DNA of 31,831 bases from a virus. The translations under genes were made by a program, and so were the position numbers. The stretch covers positions 1-31,831 of the IMG/VR virus record IMGVR_UViG_3300048930_000121. The stretch is one strand, 5' to 3'. The notes beneath the pieces are model-generated. The model was not told the origin of the DNA, made no database searches, and worked only from the letters and a program-made list of their open reading frames with translations. This document shows positions 1 through 8,306 of this stretch, in pieces. Within the stretch, counting starts at the first letter, position 1. Every line of letters starts with the position of its first letter.

Positions 1-121
1 CGACGGGATCCCACTCCGGCACGTCACTTGCGACGACGTAGGTTTGCGCGATCGACGACGAGTCTGCGCCGAAGCTGACCGCGAAGTTATCGCGCAGGAC
101 GCCTTTGAGTGTGGTTGGCAT
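1..121 (-). CDS. Tail protein downstream of tape measure, partial at left edge
   Basis: The frame opens with ATG (complement of 119-121) two bases after the tape measure stop and stays open for 40 codons to the window edge. The visible N-terminus (MPTTLKGVLRDNFAVSFG) has no motif I recognise. In siphovirus genomes the gene after the tape measure usually encodes a distal tail or tail-tip protein, so that role is inferred from position only. It continues the same minus-strand operon, which means more tail genes lie beyond the left edge. Confidence 0.6.
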   Translation of the reverse strand, partial: MPTTLKGVLRDNFAVSFGADSSSIAQTYVVASDVPEWDPV

Positions 122-123
122 GA

Positions 124-1611
124 CTAGAGAGCGGCTTGAACCCAGATGAACGGCTGGCGGGCTTCCATCTTCTTGAGCGATTCAGCGGCCTTCTTGGTGT
201 TGGCCTCGATCTTCTTGTCCTCGCCCTTGTCGTTCAGGAACGTGCCGAAGCCTTGCTCGGCCCGGGCACCGGCGAACGAGTCGCGGGACGTGACACCGAA
301 CGATCGGTCTTCGAATGCTGTGGCCTTGGCGACGGCCTTGGGCATGTCTTCCAGGGTCGAGACCGAGAGGTCGACGTTCTTCACCGCGTCGGCAACGTCG
401 CTCACGTCCGACTCGACGCTGAGTGCGGTCGCGCTCACGGTGCGGAGCTTGGCGCGCTGCGCTTCCACCGCTTCGGCGGCAAGGCGGGCCTTCTCCTGAA
501 CGTCGTCGAAGAAGCCCTTGACCGCCTCCACCCGCGAGCCGGTGAAGGCCGACTCGAACGCCGCAACCGAATCCTCGGCCGCTTTGCTCGCCACGTCGAG
601 CATGGCATCGCCGACAGTCAGGATCGAGCTGTTGAACGTGATCGCGACGCCCGGAATCATGTTCAGCGCCGCGATCATCTCCTGGGCCATGAGCCCGATG
701 GCCTTGATGACGAAGCCGATGACGCCTGCGACCACGGTGCGAAGCGCATGCCACGCGCCCATCAGCAGGTCGATGACCCGCATGGACTGGGCGATGGAGA
801 CCGCGACGCCCTCGAACGCCGCCGAGACGATGGTCCCCGCCCCGCCGCCCTCGATGGCAAACCGCTGGGCGCGAATCGCGATCTCCTCGAGGAAGGGCGC
901 GAGGTTGACGGCGATTGACTCGTTAATCGCATCGACGATCTTCTTGACGTTTCCGAATGAATCGTTCGCCGCTTCGACCTGGGCGGCATCCACGCCTGAA
1001 AGCAGCGCTCCGAACTGATCGAGCTGGCGGTTTGCTGATTCGACGGCTGCCGCGCCGCCGTTGAGAAGCGGGAGAAGCTCCGCCGCGCCCTTTCCGAAGA
1101 TGCCTTGGGCTGCTGCAGCGCGAAGGGTGGGGTGTTCGATGGCTGAGATTGAGTTGGCAATGGCCTTGAACGCTGAATCTGGCGACTGACTCAACAATGT
1201 CGTAGCGCTCAGTCCGAGCGTCTGTAGTGCCGCTTGGGCTGTGTCTGAGCCGTTGGCTGCATCCACAATAGTACGACTCATACGTCCGAACGCTGGCGTC
1301 AACGCGTCCACGCTGACACCAGCAAGCTCGGAAGCGTGTCGAAGTGACTGTAGTTGTTCAACCGTCACTCCCATGCGTTCTGAGTCCTTTGCTAGTTTGT
1401 CGATTCGCTCCATGGCCTCGGACACGCCCTGAATCCCAGCGCGGACGCCGGCGAAGGCCGCGAACGCCGCGCCGATTCCGCTGGCCACCTTGACCAGCGA
1501 ACCCATGGACAACGACACGCTGCCAAGAGTCTTGCTCACCCCGCCCATCGCTTTGCTGAACGGGTTGGTGTTGGCGGTGACGAGTGTGTTGAGTACGGCG
1601 ACAGTGGCCAT
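124..1611 (-). CDS. Tail tape measure protein
   Basis: A 495-residue protein that should set tail length and be ejected with the DNA. Residues about 1-70 are Ala/Gly/Ser-rich and amphipathic. The stretch about 75-190 has the layout common in phage tape measures (VEQLQSLRHASELAGVS, then a helical repeat region with GIFGKGAAELLPLL). The middle holds hydrophobic helices around 270-320 (HALRTVVAGVIGFVIKAIGL) that could cross a membrane. Family knowledge of about 1.5 angstrom of tail per residue gives a short tail of roughly 70-75 nm. It directly follows the frameshifted chaperone pair, the standard siphovirus order. Confidence 0.9.
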   Translation of the reverse strand: MATVAVLNTLVTANTNPFSKAMGGVSKTLGSVSLSMGSLVKVASGIGAAFAAFAGVRAGIQGVSEAMERIDKLAKDSERMGVTVEQLQSLRHASELAGVSVDALTPAFGRMSRTIVDAANGSDTAQAALQTLGLSATTLLSQSPDSAFKAIANSISAIEHPTLRAAAAQGIFGKGAAELLPLLNGGAAAVESANRQLDQFGALLSGVDAAQVEAANDSFGNVKKIVDAINESIAVNLAPFLEEIAIRAQRFAIEGGGAGTIVSAAFEGVAVSIAQSMRVIDLLMGAWHALRTVVAGVIGFVIKAIGLMAQEMIAALNMIPGVAITFNSSILTVGDAMLDVASKAAEDSVAAFESAFTGSRVEAVKGFFDDVQEKARLAAEAVEAQRAKLRTVSATALSVESDVSDVADAVKNVDLSVSTLEDMPKAVAKATAFEDRSFGVTSRDSFAGARAEQGFGTFLNDKGEDKKIEANTKKAAESLKKMEARQPFIWVQAAL

Positions 1612-1614
1612 GGG

Positions 1615-2255
1615 TTAGACTCCGATGGATCGGCGAAGTGCCCGCTTGGCCTGTTCGACCGACTGTGGTTCGGGCGGTCCCCACTTCGTCAGGTAGTCGC
1701 GCAGGGGTCGACCCTTCTTGAGGTGCGGGGCCTCGACCGACTGGCGAATCAAAGCGGCATGCACGTCGAATCTCTCCGGGCCGATCGGATCGATCGCATC
1801 GAACGCCGCCCACTCGGACAGCTCGGCCGAGTCCATCCGCTCGATCAGTTCGCGACGCGTGGCGCCCATCGCCAGGGCCAGCCGGAATGTGAACCGGCGC
1901 CACGAGTCGCGCCTCAGTTTCCCAGCAGCTCGTCCTGGTGCGCCTTGGTCAACCGATTGAGGTCGGCGGCGACGTCGAACAGGCGGGAGAGGGCGGCTCC
2001 CGACTTGGCTCCGAGTGCATCGGCGTCCGATGCCTCGAAGATCCGCGTTCCCTGCTCGTCGCGCAGGCAGTGCACCAGCAGTCGGGCCCGCATGTTCTCC
2101 TGGCGTCGATCGGGAGAAACGGCCAGGACGCCCGACTCGAACGCGTCGCGCTCGGCGCCGGTCATCACGTAGACGCGCAAGGTCGTGTCCCATTCGGGGA
2201 CGGGGACGGTCTGGAACTTGATGTCGTCGGCACTGAGGATCTTGGTTTTCAGCAT
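1615..2255 (-). CDS. Tail assembly chaperone G-T fusion made by -1 frameshift
   Basis: The gene G reading frame ends CTG CTG GGA AAC TGA. The heptamer G GGA AAC fits the X XXY YYZ slippery rule exactly and sits against the stop. Slipping back one base gives GGG AAA CTG and continues in the open downstream frame as KLRRDSWRRFTFRLALAMG, followed by the minor tail T/DUF4035-like segment ERMDSAELSEWAAFDAI. The fusion would be 213 residues. The T segment has no convincing start of its own: the long open frame upstream of it overlaps gene G and reads as low-complexity arginine-rich shadow. Both proteins are chaperones for tape measure and tail tube assembly and are normally absent from the finished virion. 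Confidence 0.88.
1914..2255 (-). CDS. Tail assembly chaperone, G-like
   Basis: A 113-residue protein, the unshifted product of the chaperone pair. It sits between the major tail protein and the tape measure, the invariant place for this gene in long-tailed phages. The N-terminus (MLKTKILSADDIKFQTVPVPEWDTTLRVY) and a helical C-terminal half (LSRLFDVAADLNRL) match the look of G-like chaperones. It ends at TGA immediately after the slippery heptamer, so most ribosomes should make this short form and a minority the fusion. Confidence 0.88.
   Translation of the reverse strand: MLKTKILSADDIKFQTVPVPEWDTTLRVYVMTGAERDAFESGVLAVSPDRRQENMRARLLVHCLRDEQGTRIFEASDADALGAKSGAALSRLFDVAADLNRLTKAHQDELLGN
1917..1923 (-). 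other. Programmed -1 ribosomal frameshift site GGGAAAC
   Basis: On the coding strand the sequence reads CTG CTG GGA AAC TGA. GGGAAAC is a canonical -1 slippery heptamer in the correct phase, with the zero-frame stop codon right after it. The -1 frame downstream is open to 1615 and encodes a recognisable tail chaperone T-like segment. The zero-frame stop next to the site may act as the stall. I did not identify a clear stimulatory pseudoknot. Confidence 0.9.
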
Positions 2256-2320
2256 GACAGTCTCGGTCAGCGATCAGGGTTGGGGACTGGACAGCGTGCA
2301 GCAGCTTCAGACGCGACCGA

Positions 2321-2752
2321 TCAGCTTGCGCCTTCGGTGAACGTCTTGGCGCCCGCGACGCGGATGGTGATGGGGATCACCATCATGTTTTCACGCTCGG
2401 TTTCCATCCCGATGCTGGTCAAGAAGCCGTCGAAGTCCGACCGCGAGCCGTCTGCGAACTCGATTCGCCACGACTTCAGGACGCCCTTGAAACCCAGCAG
2501 CGTGGTGTAGCGGGTCTTGAGGTAGGCGATCACGGCCTCGACCGAGCCTTCGTCGATCTCGCCCGGCACAAACTCTTTGATCGGGCGTCCGCCCGAAAGG
2601 GAGTCGCGCGTGGTGATCTCGACTTCGCCGACTTCGGCTTCGTTGTCGTTGATGTTGACCACATGGGCGATTGGAGTGGAAGCCGCCGAACCGGCGGTCC
2701 CATGATAGAGCTTGCCCACGAATCCGTGGCGTCCGTCAGATACTGCTGGCAT
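2321..2752 (-). CDS. Major tail tube protein
   Basis: A 143-residue protein just upstream of the chaperone pair, with the compact beta-rich pattern of siphovirus tube proteins. Visible features are a conserved-looking opening (MPAVSDGRHGFVGKLYHG), alternating beta strands (EVGEVEITTRDSLSGGRPIK) and a C-terminal strand pair (NMMVIPITIRVAGAKTF). Its role is to polymerise as hexameric rings around the tape measure. Length and position fit; the assignment rests on gene order plus overall pattern rather than a catalytic motif. Confidence 0.8.
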   Translation of the reverse strand: MPAVSDGRHGFVGKLYHGTAGSAASTPIAHVVNINDNEAEVGEVEITTRDSLSGGRPIKEFVPGEIDEGSVEAVIAYLKTRYTTLLGFKGVLKSWRIEFADGSRSDFDGFLTSIGMETERENMMVIPITIRVAGAKTFTEGAS

Positions 2753-2758
2753 GACTGG

Positions 2759-3148
2759 TTACCTCGCGTAGCGGACGCGCACGTCGATCGAGGTCCGGTA
2801 GACCACTCGGTCTGATCCGTCGCCTTCGCGCGTGTCCAGGTCTTGAACGTTGTCGATTGAGATGCCGTCGAACCGGGTGTCATTCACGGTGCCGACGTAG
2901 TTGCCCAGATCAGCTTCGATCGCGTCGGCAACCTCTTCGGCCTTGGCCCGGGTCGCGGCGTACACGTCGAACTGAACGACCGCCTGACGCACCAGCGTCG
3001 CGGGCTCCATCGACCCCTGTGGCACGTCACTGATCCGCTGGTAGACGATCAGGGGACGCGGTGCCTGTTGCTCGGCAAGGGTGGGGTAGACTCGGTTGTC
3101 CACCTTGGCGCTGGCGGTTGTAAGGAGCGTGAGCAGGTCGGTGATCAC
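2759..3148 (-). CDS. Tail completion/terminator protein, DUF3168-like
   Basis: A 129-residue protein with the DUF3168 pattern: an N-terminal helix (DLLTLLTTASAKVDNRVYP), then APRPLIVYQRIS and a run of beta strands ending in YRTSIDVRVRYA. Proteins of this family cap the tail tube and join it to the head. It starts at GTG, which overlaps the TGA of the upstream gp10-like gene (GTGA), so translation is probably coupled. It sits between the head-tail connector genes and the tube gene, as expected. Confidence 0.8.
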   Translation of the reverse strand: MITDLLTLLTTASAKVDNRVYPTLAEQQAPRPLIVYQRISDVPQGSMEPATLVRQAVVQFDVYAATRAKAEEVADAIEADLGNYVGTVNDTRFDGISIDNVQDLDTREGDGSDRVVYRTSIDVRVRYAR

Positions 3149-3624
3149 GTGCGGTCTTTCGCGGCTTGGATGATGTCCAGCGCAGTCTGTCGCGCCACTT
3201 GCTTTTGGATCCGGTTGCGATGCGCCTCGACCGATGGTCGGATGAACGGACGAGCAGGCTGGTGGGCGGTGCCGTACTCGTAGAAGTAGACGTAGAACGC
3301 ATCGTCGGGCTGGGTGCCTTTGGCTTTGATCCGACCGGATGACACCGCGACGCCGTAGTTGCCCTTGTTCATGCGGCCCATCGCGCGGAGCTTGACCGAC
3401 TTGCGCAGGTTCCCGCCCGACGTCTGGTAGACCTGGCCATTCCGGTACACGGTTCGCGGTTCGCCGACCGGAGCCCGCGACTTCATGTCATCCTTCAACG
3501 GTCGCGCCGCATCCTTCAGCGTCTTGCGCGTCAGCTTCCTCGCAACCTTCGGCTCGATCTCGCCGAATCGCTTGAGGAGCCTGGCGACTTCCTTCGGCTC
3601 AAAGTCACTCGTGATCTGGATCAC
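3145..3624 (-). CDS. HK97 gp10-like head-tail connector/tail component
   Basis: A 159-residue basic protein. The N-terminal helical region (VARLLKRFGEIEPKVARKL) is followed by SRAPVGEPRTVYRNG, SGGNLRKSVKLR and a C-terminal YFYEYGTAHQPARPFIRPSV. The last stretch, with its YGT.HQPARPF signature, is typical of the HK97 gp10 family, which acts at the head-tail joint. The GTG start overlaps the TGA of the preceding gene. Confidence 0.85.
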   Translation of the reverse strand: MIQITSDFEPKEVARLLKRFGEIEPKVARKLTRKTLKDAARPLKDDMKSRAPVGEPRTVYRNGQVYQTSGGNLRKSVKLRAMGRMNKGNYGVAVSSGRIKAKGTQPDDAFYVYFYEYGTAHQPARPFIRPSVEAHRNRIQKQVARQTALDIIQAAKDRT

Positions 3625-3938
3625 GGCCTGCGCTCCACCAGCGTCATCACGATCTCGACGCCCTCTTCGTCGCGGTCGATCACGCTCGCCACTTCGAAGA
3701 TGCGGTCGCCGTACTTCAGTCGGTCTTTCGCGTCGATCTGCAGCGGTGCCCGGGCCTTCGCCTCGTGTGTCACCTGTTCATGGCGCTCGGCGTTCATCTC
3801 GATCTCGCGTGCCGTGAGGGGACGAAGGCTGATCCAGATCAGGCCCTGATCGGCCCACGTCTCGATGGGCTGGCCGTGCCCATCACGGGTGACGGTGCGG
3901 CGCTGGAGCGTGACCTTCTTGGACCTTTGGCTGATCAC
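3621..3938 (-). CDS. Head closure / head-tail adaptor, SPP1 gp16-like
   Basis: A 105-residue protein with the phage head-tail joining pattern: ITLQRR-like opening (KKVTLQRRTVTRDGHGQPIETW), LIWISLRPLTARE, then a C-terminal RLKYGDRIFEVASVIDRDEEG. The GDR.F.V motif is characteristic of the Phage_H_T_join family. Such proteins close the portal channel and connect it to the tail. The GTG start overlaps the TGA of the gp6-like connector gene, and its own stop overlaps the next start. Confidence 0.85.
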   Translation of the reverse strand: MISQRSKKVTLQRRTVTRDGHGQPIETWADQGLIWISLRPLTAREIEMNAERHEQVTHEAKARAPLQIDAKDRLKYGDRIFEVASVIDRDEEGVEIVMTLVERRP

Positions 3939-4543
3939 CAGACGCTCGGCAGTGCCCGCATGCGGACGATGGACTCGACGGTCATCGGAACCTGTTGGAC
4001 GATGGTGCCTGTGATGGTGGGCTCGCGGTGCTTGTCGAGGTGCGCCACGAGCATCATCACCGCCGCCCGGTCCAGGGGATCCACCTCGGCGGCGGTCGAG
4101 ACGCCGGCGGTGTAGTTCACTCGCACCGCCGCCGGCTTGTCCCCGTGGCTCGGCCAGGTGGTGACAGGGATCACCCGCGCCTGGATGCCCGACGCGTCGA
4201 GTCGGTAGACGGCAGGATCGACGGTCTGTTCCACGCCCGCCTGATCGAGGAACTTGATCGACGTCACCGAGACCACCGGGGCCCGGGCCAGCAGGATGGT
4301 GCCCCCGAAGGTGCGGCGATAGTCGACGGGCCAGGTGTCAAAGGTCTGGCGATACGTGGCCAGCGTCAGTGCCCGCTGCGTCAGGCGCTCATACCACGCC
4401 GCCGCCGCCGCGATGAATGCGGTCAGCACTTCATCCTCGTCGGCATGCGTGATGCGCAGGTGGTTCTTCACCTGGTCCAGCGTGACGGGCTGGACGGTGG
4501 GTGCGACGACGCGGTCGAGGTTGCCCGTGGGGTCGGTGATCAT
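3935..4543 (-). CDS. Head-tail connector, HK97 gp6 / phiE125 gp8-like
   Basis: A 202-residue protein beginning with a short variable leader, then VTLDQVKNHLRITHADEDEVLTAFIAAAAAWYERLTQRAL. That is the helical core of gp6-like connectors, which form a ring below the portal. The rest (PVVSVTSIKFLDQAGVEQ, then RVNYTAGVSTAAEVD and a helical C-terminus) agrees with phiE125 gp8 relatives. The ATG overlaps the upstream TGA as ATGA. Length is normal for the family. Confidence 0.88.
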   Translation of the reverse strand: MITDPTGNLDRVVAPTVQPVTLDQVKNHLRITHADEDEVLTAFIAAAAAWYERLTQRALTLATYRQTFDTWPVDYRRTFGGTILLARAPVVSVTSIKFLDQAGVEQTVDPAVYRLDASGIQARVIPVTTWPSHGDKPAAVRVNYTAGVSTAAEVDPLDRAAVMMLVAHLDKHREPTITGTIVQQVPMTVESIVRMRALPSVW

Positions 4544-4809
4544 CGCTTGCGACGGTTGGCAGGCTTGGCGGGTTCGGGCGTTTCGACGCGTGTGCTTTCA
4601 GGTTCGGGCGTCTCGGTCGCTGGGTGCACGATCGCCACCTCGTCGACGGTCGGTCTGGCGGTAGCGGTTTCGTGCGGATCCGGATCCACGAACTCGGCGT
4701 CCTTGGCGCGCACGAGCCGACGCGCCTCGTCGTCCGGGACTTCCACCACCTGGCCGGCCGACCAGACGAAGCTGGTGCCGACACGACAAACCTTCATTCT
4801 GATTCGCAT
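4540..4809 (-). CDS. Small protein between capsid and connector, unknown
   Basis: From ATG at 4809 this gives about 89 residues. The N-terminal half (GTSFVWSAGQVVEVPDDEAR) looks like the short conserved proteins often found between capsid and gp6 connector genes. The C-terminal half is a Glu/Pro/Thr-rich tail ending in a basic NRRKR. A GTG at 4851 overlapping the capsid TGA would add 14 residues, and ATG at 4797 is a third choice; none has a strong Shine-Dalgarno sequence. Function unknown. A 6-bp hairpin (4815-4836) lies just before the chosen start. Confidence 0.65.
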   Translation of the reverse strand: MRIRMKVCRVGTSFVWSAGQVVEVPDDEARRLVRAKDAEFVDPDPHETATARPTVDEVAIVHPATETPEPESTRVETPEPAKPANRRKR

Positions 4810-4814
4810 AATCG

Positions 4815-4836
4815 GCGGGCAGACCTTTCGGCCCGC
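4815..4836 (-). other. Short hairpin after the capsid gene
   Basis: GCGGGC and GCCCGC form a perfect 6-bp stem with a 10-base loop just past the capsid stop. No T-run follows, so it is not a clear terminator. It could trim or stabilise the capsid message, or set expression of the next gene. The GTG start at 4851 would lie upstream of it and the ATG at 4809 downstream. Confidence 0.4.
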
Positions 4837-4847
4837 ACGCCGGTGGC

Positions 4848-6140
4848 TCACGACGATGTCGAAGCGGACTGGGTCAGGAACTTGATCGGACGCGTGCCCG
4901 CGTCGATCAGCTTCCCGTCGTATCGCTGGTAGCCCAGGAAGCCCACCTGGAAGAACTCGGCGTAGCGTTCCACCAGACGAAGCACGGCGAATTGGCCGAC
5001 GCGGCGGACGTGGTATTTGTTCAGACGCCCGAAAAGCACCGTCTTGGCGCTGACCGTGATCACCGAGGCCATGGCTTGGTTGACGTAGAACGGGTTGCCG
5101 AGCAGCTGGTCCGGGGCACCTGCATCGAGGCCGGCATTCGGACCGCCGGCGACAAACAGCGGACGCCCGTAGTTGTCGGTCAACAGACGAATCGCCTTAA
5201 AGATGTTGTCGTGGAACATCCAGCCCACGCCGGGGCCTTCACGGTACGCCGGATCGACCGAGTGCTGCAGGTTGATCAGGTCGGCGTAGCTGATCGTGTA
5301 GCCGCTGGCAGCGGTGTGGCCACTGACAGCGCCGGTCACGATGCCCTGAGGCGCGGTCGAGCCGTTGCCGGTGGTCAGGCCGGGGTTCAGTCTGCGTCCG
5401 ATCCGTTCCGCGGCGGCATTGCGGATGATCTGTTCCACGTTGAACGCGCTGTCATTGATCAGTTGCAGCGAGACGCGGATCGGCCCCGACCCGTACATGT
5501 ACGCGCCGAAGTTCACCGCCGCGAAGTCGGGGTCGTCCGTGGTGGTGGTCTCGGTGTTTTCGCCCACGATCGCGCCTTCGTGGTCGGTGTCGTTCATCGA
5601 CGGATAGGGCAGTGTTTCGCCAGTGGACGTATCGAAGATTGTCGCGGCCTGCAGCACGCCGCTATACGACTTGAGGGCCACTTCCAGCTCTCGCACGAAG
5701 CCCTCGGGCACGGTCGCGCCGCCGGTGCCAGCCGTTCCAGCCGACAGCGCACGGGCCTCGGCTGTGTTCAGCACGGCATCGTACACCAGGCTGTTGCGAA
5801 GTTCGGGCGACAAGTTCCCGCGCAGGTAGGCGTTGAACGCCTTGTCGTCGCTGTTGCGACGCTCGGTCGGGGTGGTGTCATCCCGGCCCGTTTCCCGGCC
5901 AGCCCTGTTCCCGTCCTTCGGCGCGTTGCGAAGCTCGCGCTCGGCTTCGAGCTGCTTCACGTACATGTCGATCTGCGCCTTGGCCTTGTCGCCGGCCGCG
6001 TGACGCTTCTCGAACTCCTGACGCTCTTCGCCGCTCAGGTCGCGGTTTTCGGTCTTGGCCTTGGTCAGGATGACGCCAGCCTGGTCGAGGTCGCGCTTGC
6101 GCTCCTCCAACAGACGATTGATCTCGACTTGGTAGTCCAT
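4848..6140 (-). CDS. Major capsid protein, HK97 fold
   Basis: A 430-residue protein. Residues about 1-75 are charged and coiled-coil-like (EINRLLEERKRDLDQAGVIL), as in the delta scaffolding domain of HK97-type capsids. They are followed by a polar linker and the mature-start region near residues 128-145 (ARALSAGTAGTGGATVPEGF). The body shows P-domain and A-domain features such as VALKSYSGVLQAATIF, a long acidic loop, and a C-terminal ERYAEFFQVGFLGYQRYDGKL. The preceding gene is the matching protease, which would remove the delta domain after assembly. I expect cleavage around residues 110-132, an inference. Confidence 0.93.
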   Translation of the reverse strand: MDYQVEINRLLEERKRDLDQAGVILTKAKTENRDLSGEERQEFEKRHAAGDKAKAQIDMYVKQLEAERELRNAPKDGNRAGRETGRDDTTPTERRNSDDKAFNAYLRGNLSPELRNSLVYDAVLNTAEARALSAGTAGTGGATVPEGFVRELEVALKSYSGVLQAATIFDTSTGETLPYPSMNDTDHEGAIVGENTETTTTDDPDFAAVNFGAYMYGSGPIRVSLQLINDSAFNVEQIIRNAAAERIGRRLNPGLTTGNGSTAPQGIVTGAVSGHTAASGYTISYADLINLQHSVDPAYREGPGVGWMFHDNIFKAIRLLTDNYGRPLFVAGGPNAGLDAGAPDQLLGNPFYVNQAMASVITVSAKTVLFGRLNKYHVRRVGQFAVLRLVERYAEFFQVGFLGYQRYDGKLIDAGTRPIKFLTQSASTSS

Positions 6141-6185
6141 GCGAGTCTCCAGAGTTGGGGTTGTCAGACAGCCGATCGGGGTCGG

Positions 6186-6788
6186 TCAGATGCGACTCTG
6201 CGCCTCTGCCTGCTTCTGCATCGCCTCGGCAAGCGAAAGCGGAAGGGGCCGCGGTCGCTGACTCTGCAGCGAACGCACGGCCACGGTGGTGTCGGTGTAC
6301 GCGGGGTTGGACGTAATCGTGATCTCGCGCAGGTCGGCGTCGATCACGCGTCGGCGGGCTGGCTTGGCCAGTTCGTTCCACTCGTCCTTCATGGAGCGGA
6401 AGCCGAAGCTGCATCCCGCAATGTCACCCCGTTCAATCAGGGTCCGAACGTCGCGGCCGTAGCTCACGTCGGGCAGGTCCAGTTCGAACCTTAGCCCCTT
6501 GGCGTCGTCAATCAGTCTCAAGGTGTTGGCCGACGTGCGGCCGAGCAGCTTGTGGCTGTCGTGTTCGACCAGGGCCCGCACGTCCTCGCCAGTGGCCAGG
6601 GTGCGTTTGAAGGCGCCGTCGGCGATCTGTTCGATGAACTCGCCGCCGTAGAGCGGGACGGAGTCGCGGTTGTAGACGACGGCGTAGCCGGTGAGCGTGG
6701 CCTTCTTCCCGTCGTCGCTGACGCGAAGTTCGACCTTGTTGTCTGCGCCGAACGTGGTGGCGAACCGGCGTTCAATCGTGGGGTCCAT
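6186..6788 (-). CDS. Prohead (HK97 U35-type) protease
   Basis: A 200-residue serine protease. The likely catalytic His is H76 in RALVEHDSHKLLGRT, and the likely Ser is S127 in GDIAGCSFGFR, both in the expected family spacing. The opening (TLTGYAVVYNRDSVPL) and REITITSNPAY later on are family hallmarks. It matures the capsid by cutting the delta domain and itself. Its start overlaps the end of the portal gene by 17 bases, and the capsid gene follows after a 45-base gap. Confidence 0.93.
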   Translation of the reverse strand: MDPTIERRFATTFGADNKVELRVSDDGKKATLTGYAVVYNRDSVPLYGGEFIEQIADGAFKRTLATGEDVRALVEHDSHKLLGRTSANTLRLIDDAKGLRFELDLPDVSYGRDVRTLIERGDIAGCSFGFRSMKDEWNELAKPARRRVIDADLREITITSNPAYTDTTVAVRSLQSQRPRPLPLSLAEAMQKQAEAQSRI

Positions 6789-8304
6789 GTTTCACCTGCA
6801 GGATGTGATCGACGTCGGCTTCCACCGCGGCGATCGGGTTGGTCTGGTCATGACTCAGCAGCATGCGATGCGACACGGCACGGCATTGGGTTTCGGTCAG
6901 GTAGTCGGCCAGTCGCTCGCGGATGTGCTCCGCGTGGCGCTGCAGCCGCTTGTCGTCATTGGCTTCGCGGATCACGACTTCGCTCTGGGCCAGCCGGGTC
7001 ACAATCGAGCGGAGAAGCGCCCGCTCGTTCGCCCCGACGTTGGCGGTCCCGGGGCTTCCGGGGGTCGATCCGACGCCCGCCGTGGTGGTCGGAGCCGGCG
7101 AATCCTTCCCCGTGACCGCCATGTTGCCCGGTCGCAGGTACTCGTCGCCCCCCGCGATCGGGTTGAAGCCCTCGATCTGGCGAATGTCGTTGACCGACAG
7201 GTAGCCCCACTGGCGTCCGTTCGCGTAGTAGGCGTTTCGACCGGCAACGTCGGCCAGCCGTAGCCGCGACTCGTCGAAATCAACGTAGAGCGAAGACGGG
7301 CCGAACAGCTTGAGCTGAAACTCCTGTTCGATCCGCTCGATCCAGGGCGCCAGCGTGTACTGCAGCATGTCGGCGCTCATCTGTTCGACGTTCGACCACT
7401 TGGCGTTCGACAGATCCGCAAGCATGTGAGGCGGCACGCGGAACCACCGAGAGATCTCGCTGATCTGAAACTGTCGCGTTTCGAGGAACTGCGCATCCTC
7501 GGGTGGGATGCCGATCCGCACGTAGTCGGCTCCGTGGCTCAGCACGGCGGTCTTTCCTGAGTTCGGGCCTGAGTGCATTGCGTCGAACTGCTCGCCCAGC
7601 TTCCGGCGGGCTTCTGGCTCCATGCTTCCGGCCACCTTCAGAACGCCGGCCATCTGAGCGCCAGACCCGAAGAACTGCGCGCCGAAGTTTTCTGCCGCTT
7701 TGGTCAGGCCCAGCGACTCCCGGGCCAGTTGAACGACCGACTTGCCCCTGAAGCCGTCCGAGCCTGGGCCGACGATGTGGATCATGTCTTCGGCGTTGTA
7801 CGTCTCGGTCGCGCCGTTGATCGGTCGGTACTCATACACAAGCCGGCCGTTGGCCAGCACCTTGGGCGTCGTGCGCTCGGGATGAAGCACGTAGAACGCC
7901 ATCGGCTGCAGGGCACCGTTCCACACGATCCTGGCGTAGCCGTTTCCCCACAGAACCGCCGACTCCATGAGCTGTTCCTTGAATCGGAACGCCGTCTGGT
8001 ACTCGTTCGGCTGCAGGCCGAGCAGCTTGTAGGCCGGGTGGCTCTCGGCCTCGATCGACCCTTCGTCAGTCCAGCGGCGAACGCGCAGGGGCATGGATGC
8101 GATCGCTTCCGACAGCACCCGTGTGGCGCACCACACGGCCGAGATGGTCTGCGAGTTGGATTCTCCGATCAGCACGCCCGCGCGGGTGGTTCCACCGCCG
8201 ACCGCCTTGACCAGCTCCTCGGTTGTGATCGGCGTCGAGGGTCGCTCGATGGATCGGGTGTCAGTTCCCCACTCGATCCGCAGTTTGCCGAGTTCGATTT
8301 TCAT
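6772..8304 (-). CDS. Portal protein, HK97 family
   Basis: A 510-residue protein forming the dodecameric DNA channel at one capsid vertex. Family features include VWCATRVLSEAIASMPLRV, a helix-rich clip region (LMESAVLWGNGYARIVW), EDMIHIVGPGSDGFRGKSVVQ and the C-terminal wing/crown (NAKWSNVEQMSADMLQYTLAPWIERIE). A Pro/Thr/Gly-rich linker around residues 405-430 leads to a charged tail of about 80 residues that may be lineage-specific. The gene lies three bases after the TerL stop and overlaps the protease. Confidence 0.93.
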   Translation of the reverse strand: MKIELGKLRIEWGTDTRSIERPSTPITTEELVKAVGGGTTRAGVLIGESNSQTISAVWCATRVLSEAIASMPLRVRRWTDEGSIEAESHPAYKLLGLQPNEYQTAFRFKEQLMESAVLWGNGYARIVWNGALQPMAFYVLHPERTTPKVLANGRLVYEYRPINGATETYNAEDMIHIVGPGSDGFRGKSVVQLARESLGLTKAAENFGAQFFGSGAQMAGVLKVAGSMEPEARRKLGEQFDAMHSGPNSGKTAVLSHGADYVRIGIPPEDAQFLETRQFQISEISRWFRVPPHMLADLSNAKWSNVEQMSADMLQYTLAPWIERIEQEFQLKLFGPSSLYVDFDESRLRLADVAGRNAYYANGRQWGYLSVNDIRQIEGFNPIAGGDEYLRPGNMAVTGKDSPAPTTTAGVGSTPGSPGTANVGANERALLRSIVTRLAQSEVVIREANDDKRLQRHAEHIRERLADYLTETQCRAVSHRMLLSHDQTNPIAAVEADVDHILQVKHGPHD

Positions 8305-8306
8305 GG

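Noticed and set aside
136-918. 260-residue plus-strand open frame
   Set aside because: Antisense to the tape measure gene, Arg/Asp/Gly-rich, no start signal.
4992-6494. 500-residue plus-strand open frame
   Set aside because: It lies opposite the capsid and protease genes and is a codon-bias shadow of high-GC coding sequence; the protein is His/Arg/Gly-rich with no domain.
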